In this document: in pieces, positions 26,232-34,608 of the stretch | Numbering within the stretch: the first letter of the stretch is position 1 | Layout of the letters: each line of letters opens with the position of its first letter | Assembly: GCA_900163555.1 (NCBI GenBank) | Contig: FUHX01000081.1 | Location: forward strand, 1 to 62,525 | Reading direction: 5' to 3' | Origin: Actinomycetales bacterium JB111 | GTDB taxonomy: Bacteria; Actinomycetota; Actinomycetes; Actinomycetales; Actinomycetaceae | DNA: 62,525 bases | Translations under genes and position numbers: made by a program | The notes under the pieces: model-generated | What the model saw: only the letters and a program-made list of their open reading frames with translations | The model's database searches: none | What the model was told of the DNA's origin: nothing

Positions 26232-27911
26232 TCATGTCGATCGACGTGAGTCCATCGGGGCCTGCCACCGAAGGATCGTCCCGACGCCGGAGCGCGGCCC
26301 GGAGATGAGGAACGTCCCGCCGTGCCGGCGGGCGCGTTGGGCGAGGTTCGCCAGGCCCGACGAGCGCGACCGGCCGGCGGGCATGCCCCCGCCGTCGTCG
26401 GAGACCTCGATCGTGACCAGCCCGTCGGCGTCCGTGCTCACCACCTGCATGCGGACGGTGACGGACGAGGCGGACGCGTGCCGGGCGGCGTTCGACAGTC
26501 CCTCGCGGGCGACGGCGACGATGTCGTCCGCGACGTCGGGGTCGATCCGCGTCTGCACGGCCTCCGCGGCCGGGCTGCGCAGGAACGCGTCCGAGACGAC
26601 CTCGCCGTCCATCTCCACGATGAGCGACGGCGCGAAACCGAGCGCGGTGCGGGCCCGCGAGGTCTCCTGGCGCAGCCGCTCCACGAGCAGCAGCTCGCGG
26701 CCGGACTCGCGCAGCCGGTGCACGATGGAGCGGATCTGCCGCACCGACTCGTCCACGGCCTCGACCGCAGCGTCGATGACGTCGACGACGCCGGGGACCG
26801 CCTCCCCGGTTGCGTCGATGACGCGCTCGCGGGCGAGGCTGAGCTGCATGCCGGTCGCGAACAGGTGCTGGATGGCCAGGTCGTGCAGGTCGCGAGCGAT
26901 TCGCCCGCGCTCCTCGACGAGCGTCGCGACGTCCCCGGCGTGCCGGGCGCCGGCCGCCTGCAGGGCGAGGACGGCCTGCGCGGCCACCTGCTGGGCGATC
27001 TCGAGCTCGAGCGGCGTGAACTCCTCCCGGCCCTGGTTGCGCAGCAGGAGGAGCACGCCCTCGGCCTTCGAGCCGAGCACCATCGGCGCGTAGAGCGCGG
27101 GGCCGTAGGAGGCGAGCTCGGGCACCCTGATGTGCCGGGTCCGCGTGAACGAGTCGACGATGAGGCCGGTGCGCTCGCGGATCGCGCGCTGAGCGCGGCC
27201 GTTGGTCGGGAACCGCAGTCCGAGCAGGCTCTCGACCCGCTCGCCCTTGACGATCTCCGCCACCCAGTTGTTGCCGACCGACGGGAGGATGAGGATCACC
27301 GCGTCGGCCTCGGCGGCCTCGAGCACGCGCGAGGCGATGAGGTCGAGGGCGGCCTCCTCGTCGGATCCCTCGAGCAGTGCGGTCGCCACGTCCTGGGCGA
27401 CCACGCCCCACCGCTCGCGCGTGCGTGCGTCGGAGTAGGTGAGCGCGTTCGCGACCGCGACCCCGGCCGCCCGGGCGAGTGCCTCGACGATCACCACGTC
27501 GGCGTCGGTGAAGCCCCCAGGCTTCTCCGTGAGGTACAGGCGGCCGAAGATCCGGCCGCCGGCGCGGACGGCGGTGCCGAGGAACGATCCCATGGGCGGG
27601 TGCCCCTCGGGGAAGCCGCCGAAGTCCGGGTGCTGCGTGAGGTCCTCGAGCACGAGCGCCCCGTGCTCGGGGATGGCGCCGAGCACGCCCGTGCCGATGG
27701 GGTGGGCGAGCGCGCCGGCGACGTCGCCCGGTATGCCCACGTGCAGGAACGTGCCCGTGCTGCCGGAGGAGTTCAGCACGCTGAGCGCCCCGTACCGCGC
27801 GCCCGTCAGCTCGGTGGCCGAGCCGAGGAGCTCGTTGAGCGCGCCGGTGACGTCCAGGTGGGCGGTCACCGTGAGGGCGCTGCCGAGGACGTCGTCGCCC
27901 AGTGACGTCAT
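26232..27911 (-). CDS. DevS/DosS-like GAF-GAF heme sensor kinase
   Basis: A 559-residue soluble kinase with two GAF domains (about 18-155 and 175-325), a HisKA_3 domain with phosphoacceptor His343 in RDLHDLAIQHL, and a C-terminal HATPase (about 455-555). In GAF-A the segment QHPDFGGFPEGHPPMGSF matches the DevS/DosS region in which the HPPM histidine is the proximal heme ligand; here that residue is His104, with His94 ten residues before, the same spacing. This predicts a heme-based O2, CO, NO or redox sensor. Its ATG overlaps the cydC stop (ATGA), making it the fifth gene of the cyd operon. Confidence 0.88.
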   Translation of the reverse strand: MTSLGDDVLGSALTVTAHLDVTGALNELLGSATELTGARYGALSVLNSSGSTGTFLHVGIPGDVAGALAHPIGTGVLGAIPEHGALVLEDLTQHPDFGGFPEGHPPMGSFLGTAVRAGGRIFGRLYLTEKPGGFTDADVVIVEALARAAGVAVANALTYSDARTRERWGVVAQDVATALLEGSDEEAALDLIASRVLEAAEADAVILILPSVGNNWVAEIVKGERVESLLGLRFPTNGRAQRAIRERTGLIVDSFTRTRHIRVPELASYGPALYAPMVLGSKAEGVLLLLRNQGREEFTPLELEIAQQVAAQAVLALQAAGARHAGDVATLVEERGRIARDLHDLAIQHLFATGMQLSLARERVIDATGEAVPGVVDVIDAAVEAVDESVRQIRSIVHRLRESGRELLLVERLRQETSRARTALGFAPSLIVEMDGEVVSDAFLRSPAAEAVQTRIDPDVADDIVAVAREGLSNAARHASASSVTVRMQVVSTDADGLVTIEVSDDGGGMPAGRSRSSGLANLAQRARRHGGTFLISGPRSGVGTILRWQAPMDSRRST

Positions 27912-29725
27912 GACTCCTCCTGCTGTGTGTCGGGGTGCTGTGTGTCGGTCTGCTCAGTGTCGGTGAGCACGGTGTTGGTCGGCTGCGTGTCGGTGCTCGG
28001 CGGTGCCGCGCCGAGGTCGATGACGTGGTCGGCCGCCTGTGCGGCCGCCTGGCGGTGCGTGACCACGAGGATGCCTCGCGGCGGCGTCCCGTGGGGGAGG
28101 TCGGTCAGCAGGTCGCTCACCAGCCGGTCGGCGAGCGCGGGGTCGAGGTGCTCGTCCGGCTCGTCGACGAGCAGCAGCGGCGCGGGCGACGCGAGCGCGC
28201 GGGCGAGGAGCAGCCGCCGGCGCTCGCCGCCGGAGATCGTGGTCCCGTCTGCGGACAGCATGGTCGCCAGCCCGTCCGCGAGCCCGTCGAGCCAGTCGCC
28301 CAGGCCGACCCGCGCGAGCAGGTCGTGGGCCTCGTCCTCGGTCACGTCGCCGCGGGCCACCCGCAGGTTCTCGAGCACGGTCGTGGCGAAGACGTGCGCG
28401 TCCTCGCCGGTGAGCGCGACCCCGTCCGGCCGCCGCGCGCCCTTCAGCTCGCCGCCCAGCGGGTCGAGCAGGCCGGCCAGGGTGAGCAGGACGGTCGTCT
28501 TGCCGGTCCCGGACGGGCCGACGATCGCGATCGACCGTCCCGGCGTCAGCTCGAGGTCGATCGTTGCCAGCGGCGCGGCCCCGGGCCTGCCGACCGCAAG
28601 GTTCCGGGCCACCAGCCGGGACTCGGGGGCCTCGGCGGGGTCGTCGGCCGGGGGAGCGGCCGGCTCGGTGTCGGCACCGCCAACCACGTCGGCCCCGCCG
28701 CCCGCGGCGTCGATGAGTCCGAGCACGCGGCGGGCGGCGGCCGCGCTCGTCACCCGCTGGATGGCGGCCGGGCCGAGCGCGGCGGTCGCCTCGAAGCTCG
28801 CCAGCGGCGTGAGCACGACGACGCACAGCGACACCGCGGACAGCTCACCGGCCGTCACGGCCGGGATCCCGACGAGCAGGGCACCGACGACGGCGATCGC
28901 CATCCCCGCCAGGTCCAGCCCGGCGCTGATCGCGCCGGCTCGGCCGAGGCGGTCCTTCTCGTCCGCGATCGCGCGCTCGGTTGCCGCGAGGGCGTCCCTC
29001 GCCGTGGTGATCCGGCCGGAGGTCTGCAGCTCGACCGCGCCGTCCATCCACGTGGTCGCGTGCGCCGTGAGGTCGGCGCGGTGCCCGACCCGCCGGGTGG
29101 CCGAGCGGCGCGCGGCGGCGGCCGTGATCGCGGGGGAGACGACGCCGGCCAGCAGCAGCCCGACGAGCAGCAGGACGCCCGCCGTTGGGAGGAGGGCGCC
29201 CACGATCGCGAGGGAGGCGAACCCGACCCCGACGGCCACGGCACGCGGCACCTGGGAGCGGACGACGAGGTCGCCGACCGCGTCGACGTCCTCGCCGACC
29301 CGGGCCGTGAGGTCCCCGCGGCGCAGCCGCGCGACCACCTCGGTGCGCCCGCCGGCGAGCGACCGGTAGGTGGCCTCGCGGAGCCGGGCGACGCCGTCGA
29401 GGGCGATGCGGTGGCTCGCCAGGCGCTCGAGGTACCGGAAGACCGCCTTGCCGACGCCGAACGCGCGCACGGACGTGGCGGCCACCCCGAGGACGAGGAC
29501 GGGCGGGTGCTCGGAGGCGCGGGCGATGAGCCAGGCGGAGGTCGCCGTCAGGCCGACGCCCGAGCCGACCGCGAGGATGCCGAGGAACACGGCGAACGCG
29601 ACCGATCGTCGCCGCACGCCGAGCAGGGACCAGGCCCGACGCAGGATCGTCCGGTCGCCGGCGGGCGCGTCCGGGCCGGCGTCCACGAACGGGTCGCGCG
29701 CCGTGGGAGCCGCGGTTGCGCTCAT
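27908..29725 (-). CDS. cydC: Cysteine/glutathione ABC exporter subunit CydC
   Basis: A 605-residue fused membrane-ATPase subunit, partner of CydD, needed for assembly of cytochrome bd by exporting thiols. About six membrane helices (residues 40-330) precede an ATPase with Walker A VGPSGTGKTT, signature ISGGERRRLLLARAL, Walker B LLLVDEPDEHLD and H-loop VTHRQ. The C-terminal 30 residues are a hydrophilic repeat of Thr-Asp-Thr and Gln units, unusual for CydC. Its start overlaps the cydD stop and its stop overlaps the kinase start, both by ATGA. Confidence 0.93.
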   Translation of the reverse strand: MSATAAPTARDPFVDAGPDAPAGDRTILRRAWSLLGVRRRSVAFAVFLGILAVGSGVGLTATSAWLIARASEHPPVLVLGVAATSVRAFGVGKAVFRYLERLASHRIALDGVARLREATYRSLAGGRTEVVARLRRGDLTARVGEDVDAVGDLVVRSQVPRAVAVGVGFASLAIVGALLPTAGVLLLVGLLLAGVVSPAITAAAARRSATRRVGHRADLTAHATTWMDGAVELQTSGRITTARDALAATERAIADEKDRLGRAGAISAGLDLAGMAIAVVGALLVGIPAVTAGELSAVSLCVVVLTPLASFEATAALGPAAIQRVTSAAAARRVLGLIDAAGGGADVVGGADTEPAAPPADDPAEAPESRLVARNLAVGRPGAAPLATIDLELTPGRSIAIVGPSGTGKTTVLLTLAGLLDPLGGELKGARRPDGVALTGEDAHVFATTVLENLRVARGDVTEDEAHDLLARVGLGDWLDGLADGLATMLSADGTTISGGERRRLLLARALASPAPLLLVDEPDEHLDPALADRLVSDLLTDLPHGTPPRGILVVTHRQAAAQAADHVIDLGAAPPSTDTQPTNTVLTDTEQTDTQHPDTQQEES

Positions 29726-31473
29726 CGCGGACCCCCGCCCGTCGTCGGGCCGGGAGCGGTCGCGGGGCCGGCGTCCGTCGGCGATCCGGGGGCCGCCACG
29801 GGAGCCTGCGCTGCAGTCTCAGCGGCGGCCGGGAGAGACGAGACCTCGATCGTGCGGTCGGCGATGCGCCGGAGGTCCGGGCGGTGGGCCACCACGAGGA
29901 CCGTCCGCCCCTCGTCGGCCAGCGCGGAAAGGGCGGCCAGCACGTGGCGCTCGCTGTCGGCGTCCAGGTGGGCGGTGGGCTCGTCGAGGACGACGAGTGG
30001 CGCGGGCGTCAGGAGCGCGCGGGTGAGGGCGAGGCGCTGGCGCTGCCCGACGGACAGGCCCACGCCGCCGTGGCCGATCGCGGTCCGCCACCCGTCGGGC
30101 AGGCCCGCGACGACGTCGTCGAGCCCGGTCAGTCGGGCCGCACGCTCGAGCGCCGCGGGGTCGGCGCCGGGGGAGACGTTGTCGGCGATCGTGCCCGGGA
30201 GCAGGGTCGGCCGCTGGGGGACGTAGGCGATCTGCGCCCAGTAGTTCTCGAGGTCGACGTCGGCGAGGTCCGTCTCGCCGCCCTCCCACGTAAGGACCAC
30301 CCGCCCGGAGTCGGGCCGCAGGATGCCGAGGGCGAGCAGCGCCGCGGTCGTCTTGCCGGAGCCGGAGGGCCCGACGAGGGCGGTCGTGCTCTCCGGCGGG
30401 ACGGACGCGGTGAGGGCGCCGGGGGCGAGCATCTCGCCGGAGTCCGTGCGTACCGAGGCGTCGCGGAGCTCGATCGTCGCCGTCGCGAGGTCGGGAGCGG
30501 GGATCGTGCCCGCGGCCGGTGCCGGGGTCTCGAGGACCTCGAACGCGCTGTGCGCGGCGGCGAGGCCGTCGGCGGAGGCGTGGAACTGGGAGCCGACCTC
30601 CCGCAGCGGCTTGAAGACCTCTGGCGCGAGCATGATGCAGATGAGAGCGGCCTCGAGGCCGACCTGGCCGTAGACGAGGCGGAAGCCGACGCCCACGGCC
30701 ACGAGCGCCACGCAGATCGACGTGAGGAACTCGAGGACGGCGCCGGAGAGGAACGCCAGCCGAAGGGTGCGCATCGAGGCGTCCGCCCAGCGCCGGCCGA
30801 GGTCACGGACGCGGGCGGCCGGCGCGACGTGGCGGCCGAGCGCGGTGAGGGTGGCGAGCCCGACCATGAGGTCGACGAGCTGGCCGCCGAGCCTGGACAT
30901 GGCGGTCAGCCGACGGTCGGCGAACGCCGAGGTGAGCCGCCCGACGAGGACCATGAAGATCGGGATGAGCGGGAGCGTGACGGCGAGGATGATCGCCGAG
31001 GTGAGGTCCGTGCCGAGGACGACCAGGAGCGTGGCCGGCGTGACCGTGGCCGAGAGCAGGAGCTGCGGCAGGTAGCGCACGAAGTAGGGGGAGAGGTCGT
31101 CCAGCCCGCGCACGGCGAGCGTGACGGTGTTCTGCCCGTGCCCGGCGCGCCAGCGCGGGCCGAGCGCGAGCGCGTGGTCGAGCAGGGCGGCCCTCAGCTC
31201 GGCGACGATGTCGCGCGCCGCCCGATGGGCGACCGCCTCCTGAAGGGAGTGGACGGCGACCCGCGCGGCCAGGGCGACCGCGAGCCACACGAGGGGCTCG
31301 CGCACCTGGTCGAGCGACCAGCCGTCCTCGATGGCGCGGGCGAGGATCCGGGCGAGGAGCAGGACCTGGGCGACGACGAGCCCAGCAGTGAGGGCGCCGG
31401 TGACGGCGACCAGCACGACGTACCGGCGGGCGCCCCGCGCCTGCGTGAGCAGGCGCGGATCGACCGGCTTCAT
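29722..31473 (-). CDS. cydD: Cysteine/glutathione ABC exporter subunit CydD
   Basis: A 583-residue exporter half. Membrane helices occupy residues about 15-300 (FVRYLPQLLLSATVTPATLL is typical of CydD). The ATPase follows with Walker A VGPSGSGKTT, signature LSVGQRQRLALTRALL, Walker B LVVLDEPTAHLD and H-loop VAHRP. A Pro/Ala-rich tail ends the protein. ATG 31473 overlaps the cydB stop by ATGA; the long upstream frame is antisense-like filler over cydB. With CydC it forms the heterodimer required for cytochrome bd maturation. Confidence 0.93.
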   Translation of the reverse strand: MKPVDPRLLTQARGARRYVVLVAVTGALTAGLVVAQVLLLARILARAIEDGWSLDQVREPLVWLAVALAARVAVHSLQEAVAHRAARDIVAELRAALLDHALALGPRWRAGHGQNTVTLAVRGLDDLSPYFVRYLPQLLLSATVTPATLLVVLGTDLTSAIILAVTLPLIPIFMVLVGRLTSAFADRRLTAMSRLGGQLVDLMVGLATLTALGRHVAPAARVRDLGRRWADASMRTLRLAFLSGAVLEFLTSICVALVAVGVGFRLVYGQVGLEAALICIMLAPEVFKPLREVGSQFHASADGLAAAHSAFEVLETPAPAAGTIPAPDLATATIELRDASVRTDSGEMLAPGALTASVPPESTTALVGPSGSGKTTAALLALGILRPDSGRVVLTWEGGETDLADVDLENYWAQIAYVPQRPTLLPGTIADNVSPGADPAALERAARLTGLDDVVAGLPDGWRTAIGHGGVGLSVGQRQRLALTRALLTPAPLVVLDEPTAHLDADSERHVLAALSALADEGRTVLVVAHRPDLRRIADRTIEVSSLPAAAETAAQAPVAAPGSPTDAGPATAPGPTTGGGPR

Positions 31474-32669
31474 GACTCCTCGGCGCGCTTCGTGGGTGGG
31501 GTGCCGTCGTCGGGCCCGTGCGTCCCGCCCCCGGCGCTCCTCGCCCCGGGCGAGCCCGCGCCGGTCTCGGGAACGGTCGCGGCGTCGTCGGGCGCGTGGG
31601 GGCCGGCCTCGACCATGACGGGCGGCAGGCCCGCGGCCTCGTCCGGGAAGACGTCGGCGTTGATCCGCTTGCGGAAGACCCAGTACGTCCACGCCTGGTA
31701 GGCGACGACCACCGGCACGAAGATGAGCGCGACGACGGACATGACCGTGAGGGTCGGGCCGGTCGCGGACGCCTCGCGGAACGTGAGCGAGAGTGCCGGG
31801 TCGATCGAGGACCGCATGACGTCGGGGAACATGCCGCCGAACACGAGGACCACGAACGCGAGGATCGACGCGGCCGTCCCGGCGAAGGCGCCGCCCTCCC
31901 TCTCGGCGCGCGCGAACGCGACGGACGCCAGGGAGCCGAGCGCGACGACCGCGACGGCGATCCACGTCCAGGCGTGCGCGGAGTAGGCGAGCTGCGCCCA
32001 CACCGCGAAGGCGGTCGCGACGACCGCGGCGATCGCGGACAAGGGCTTCGCGGCCCGCTCGGCCCGCTCGTGCACCTCGCCGGCGGTCTTCCACGCGAGG
32101 AAGACCATGCCGTGGGCGAGGAATAGCAGGGCCGTGGTCACGCCGCCGAGCAGCGTGAACGGGGTGATGAGCGAGCCGAGCCCGCCGGTGAGCTGGGCGC
32201 TCCCGCCGGCGTCGCGCTCGATCGCCATGCCCTGGATGAAGTTCGCGAAGGCCACGCCCCACAGGACGGCCGGCACCCACGCGCAGACCGAGTGGAGCAC
32301 GTCCCAGCGGCGGCCCCAGGTGGGCGAGCTGATCTTGCCGCGCCACTCGATCGCGCAGATGCGGACGATGAGCGCGAGCAGGATGAGCAGCAGGGCGAGG
32401 TACATGCCGGAGAACGCGGTCGCGTACCACTCGGGGAAGGCCGCGAACATCGCGCCGCCGGCCGTGATGAGCCAGACCTCGTTGCCGTCCCAGTGCGGCC
32501 CGATGGCGGAGAGCATCGTGCGCTTGTGCCGGTCGCGCTTCGCGGGGTCGCGGCTCGGGAGGACCGTCAGCAGCATGCCGACGCCGAAGTCGAAGCCCTC
32601 GAGCACGAGGTAGCCGGTCCACAGGACGGCGATCAGGATGAACCAGATGAGGGGAAGTGCCTCGATCAT
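31470..32669 (-). CDS. cydB: Cytochrome bd ubiquinol oxidase subunit II
   Basis: A 399-residue membrane subunit of the cytochrome bd quinol oxidase, with about eight to nine helices. Family features are the start IWFILIAVLWTGYLVLEGFDFGVG, PHWDGNEVWLITAGGAMFAAFPEWYA split over the first two helices, and WTYWVFRKRI near the C-terminus. The last 45 residues form a Pro/Ala/Gly-rich soluble tail. It lies 19 bases after cydA and overlaps cydD, so the whole cydABDC set is translated together. Confidence 0.96.
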   Translation of the reverse strand: MIEALPLIWFILIAVLWTGYLVLEGFDFGVGMLLTVLPSRDPAKRDRHKRTMLSAIGPHWDGNEVWLITAGGAMFAAFPEWYATAFSGMYLALLLILLALIVRICAIEWRGKISSPTWGRRWDVLHSVCAWVPAVLWGVAFANFIQGMAIERDAGGSAQLTGGLGSLITPFTLLGGVTTALLFLAHGMVFLAWKTAGEVHERAERAAKPLSAIAAVVATAFAVWAQLAYSAHAWTWIAVAVVALGSLASVAFARAEREGGAFAGTAASILAFVVLVFGGMFPDVMRSSIDPALSLTFREASATGPTLTVMSVVALIFVPVVVAYQAWTYWVFRKRINADVFPDEAAGLPPVMVEAGPHAPDDAATVPETGAGSPGARSAGGGTHGPDDGTPPTKRAEES

Positions 32670-32688
32670 GAGCGAATCTCCTCCAGGC

Positions 32689-34155
32689 CTAGTACGCGAA
32701 GGTCAGCGGCTGGTCGGCGTCGGGTTCCTGCTCGACCTTCTTCTCGTCGATCCCCTCGCGCACGTAGCGGCGCACGAGCCAGTACCAGACGACGCCGAGC
32801 GCGGCGTAGAGCAGCGTGAAGGCCACGAGGGAGGCGAGGACGGTCCACTCGGTGATGACGGTCGAGACGCCGTCGGCGGTCCGCAGCCACACCCGGTCCA
32901 CCGGGTTGTCCGGGTTCGGGGCGACCACCCACGGCTGGCGGCCCATCTCGGTGAAGATCCACCCGAAGGACGAGGCGAGGAACGGCATCGGCAGGGCGAC
33001 CAGGCACATGCGGGAGAACCACGTGCTGCTCGTGATCCGTCCCTTGCGCAGCGCCCACAGCCCCCACAGCGCGAGCAGGCCGGAGACCATGCCGAGGCCG
33101 ATCATGAGCCGGAAGGTCCAGTAGGTGACGAGCAGGTTCGGCCGGTAGTCGTAGCCCTCGCCGTACAGCTGCTCGTAGAGCTCCTGCACGTCGTTCACGC
33201 CCGGCAGGTAGCTGTCCTCGCCGACGAAGTGGTTCGTGCCCATGAAGGACGTGACGCCGGGCAGCTCGATGAGGTGGCGGGCGTTCTCGCAGTTGTTGGT
33301 GAGGTCGCCGATCGCGAGGATGGACAGCGGCACCGACTCCCCGCCGTCGCAGACCGCCTCGGCGGACGCCATCTTCATGGGCTGCTGCTCGTACATGAGC
33401 TGGCCCTGGTAGTGGCCGGAGGCGACCACCCCGACGCCGGCGATCACCACGGTGAGCAGGCCCACCATGGCGCCGGGGCGCCAGACGTTGCGCGCGGCCT
33501 CCTCGTTGCCGCGCCGCGCGGAGCGGACGATCCACCAGCCGCACACGCCGGCCACGAAGGTGCCCGCGACGACGAAGGCCGCGGTGACGGTGTGGCTGAA
33601 CGCGGCGATGGCCGTGTTGTTGGTGAGGACCTCGAAGAAGCCGCCGACGCCGTCGAGCTCGGCGCGGCCCGTCTCCTCGTTGTAGACGGCGCCGACCGGG
33701 TGCTGCATCCAGGAGTTGGCCGCGATGATCCAGTAGGCGGAGAGGTTCACGCCGAGGGCGACCATCCAGATGCAGGCGAGGTGGATGCCCTTCGAGAGGC
33801 GTTCCTTGCCGAAGATCCACAGGCCGAGGAAGGTCGACTCGAGGAAGAATGCCGCGAGCGCCTCGATCGCGAGCGGCGCGCCGAAGATGTCGCCGACGAA
33901 CCGCGAGTACTCGGACCAGTTCATGCCGAACTGGAACTCCTGCACGATGCCGGTCGCGACGCCCAGGGCGAAGTTGATGAGCAGGACCTTGCCGAAGAAG
34001 TTCGTCAGCTTCAGCCAGTGGTCCTTCCCGGTGCGCACCCAGAAGGTCTGCATGAGCGCCACCAGGGGCGCGAGGCCGATCGTGAGCGGCACCAGGATGA
34101 AGTGGTACACGGTCGTGATACCGAACTGCCACCTGGCGAGATCCAGAGTCTCCAC
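32689..34155 (-). CDS. cydA: Cytochrome bd ubiquinol oxidase subunit I
   Basis: A 488-residue heme-bearing subunit that oxidises quinol and reduces O2 at high affinity. The N-terminus reads ETLDLARWQFGITTVYHF with the b595 ligand His18. The quinone-site signature GRQPW is present in FTEMGRQPWVV. GTG 34155 was chosen because it lies about 7 bases after AAAGGACAG; a GTG at 34170 would start inside that Shine-Dalgarno. First gene of cydABDC plus the DevS-like kinase. A TACGCT -10 and an overlapping DosR-type box lie just upstream. Confidence 0.96.
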   Translation of the reverse strand: METLDLARWQFGITTVYHFILVPLTIGLAPLVALMQTFWVRTGKDHWLKLTNFFGKVLLINFALGVATGIVQEFQFGMNWSEYSRFVGDIFGAPLAIEALAAFFLESTFLGLWIFGKERLSKGIHLACIWMVALGVNLSAYWIIAANSWMQHPVGAVYNEETGRAELDGVGGFFEVLTNNTAIAAFSHTVTAAFVVAGTFVAGVCGWWIVRSARRGNEEAARNVWRPGAMVGLLTVVIAGVGVVASGHYQGQLMYEQQPMKMASAEAVCDGGESVPLSILAIGDLTNNCENARHLIELPGVTSFMGTNHFVGEDSYLPGVNDVQELYEQLYGEGYDYRPNLLVTYWTFRLMIGLGMVSGLLALWGLWALRKGRITSSTWFSRMCLVALPMPFLASSFGWIFTEMGRQPWVVAPNPDNPVDRVWLRTADGVSTVITEWTVLASLVAFTLLYAALGVVWYWLVRRYVREGIDEKKVEQEPDADQPLTFAY

Positions 34156-34203
34156 AGGCTGTCCTTTCACACGTCGTCGGCGCGGGGGCGTCCGGCCTCG
34201 ACA

Positions 34204-34248
34204 AGCGTAGGCGCGCCGGATCGGCGGTGCCGGGACGAACGTCCCGGT
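34204..34248 (-). promoter_or_regulatory. cyd promoter with DosR-type box
   Basis: On the minus strand a -10 hexamer TACGCT is at 34209-34204. A palindrome GGGACGAACGTCCC (34232-34245), within perfect 7-base arms CGGGACG/CGTCCCG (34231-34246), is centred about 40 bases upstream of the predicted start point. It has the GGGAC-N4-GTCCC core and spacing of the mycobacterial DosR box. The position over the -35 region suits activation by the DosR-like regulator at 25544. Confidence 0.7.
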
Positions 34249-34608
34249 TCTGACGTTCTGTCACGACACTCACCGGCCCGCACTCACCGGATGTGGGGCG
34301 TCCTCCTCTCCATCGGTGCGCGCATGTGGGATGATGGTCCCGACCCCAGCGCGGGGCCGATCCACCGCGCAGGGTCCGACGACGAACCTCACGCCGCCAG
34401 GCCGGGTCCGGATCGCGCCGCTACCACGCGTCGCCGCGACCGCCCCGAACGACGACGAAGCCGCCGGGCGCCACCGCCCGCGGGATCCAGGAGCGGAGTC
34501 GGCGCGCCCGACGGGCGCGCACCACACGGACTTCCGTCCGCGGCACGCCGCGGACGACGAGCAGGCTCGACGACCGGGACGGTCGGTCGGACGAGCGGAA
34601 GGATTCGC
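34249..34608 (+). other. Long upstream region of rne
   Basis: About 360 bases without a recognisable gene between the cyd control region and the RNase E start. A possible -10-like GATGAT lies near 34329-34334, which would leave a leader of roughly 270 bases. In other bacteria the rne leader is where RNase E controls its own mRNA; whether that holds here is inference. Confidence 0.3.

Noticed and set aside
26305-27905. Plus-strand frames opposite the DevS-like kinase
   Set aside because: They lack start signals and protein-like composition; the minus-strand gene has full domain motifs and an ATGA overlap with cydC.
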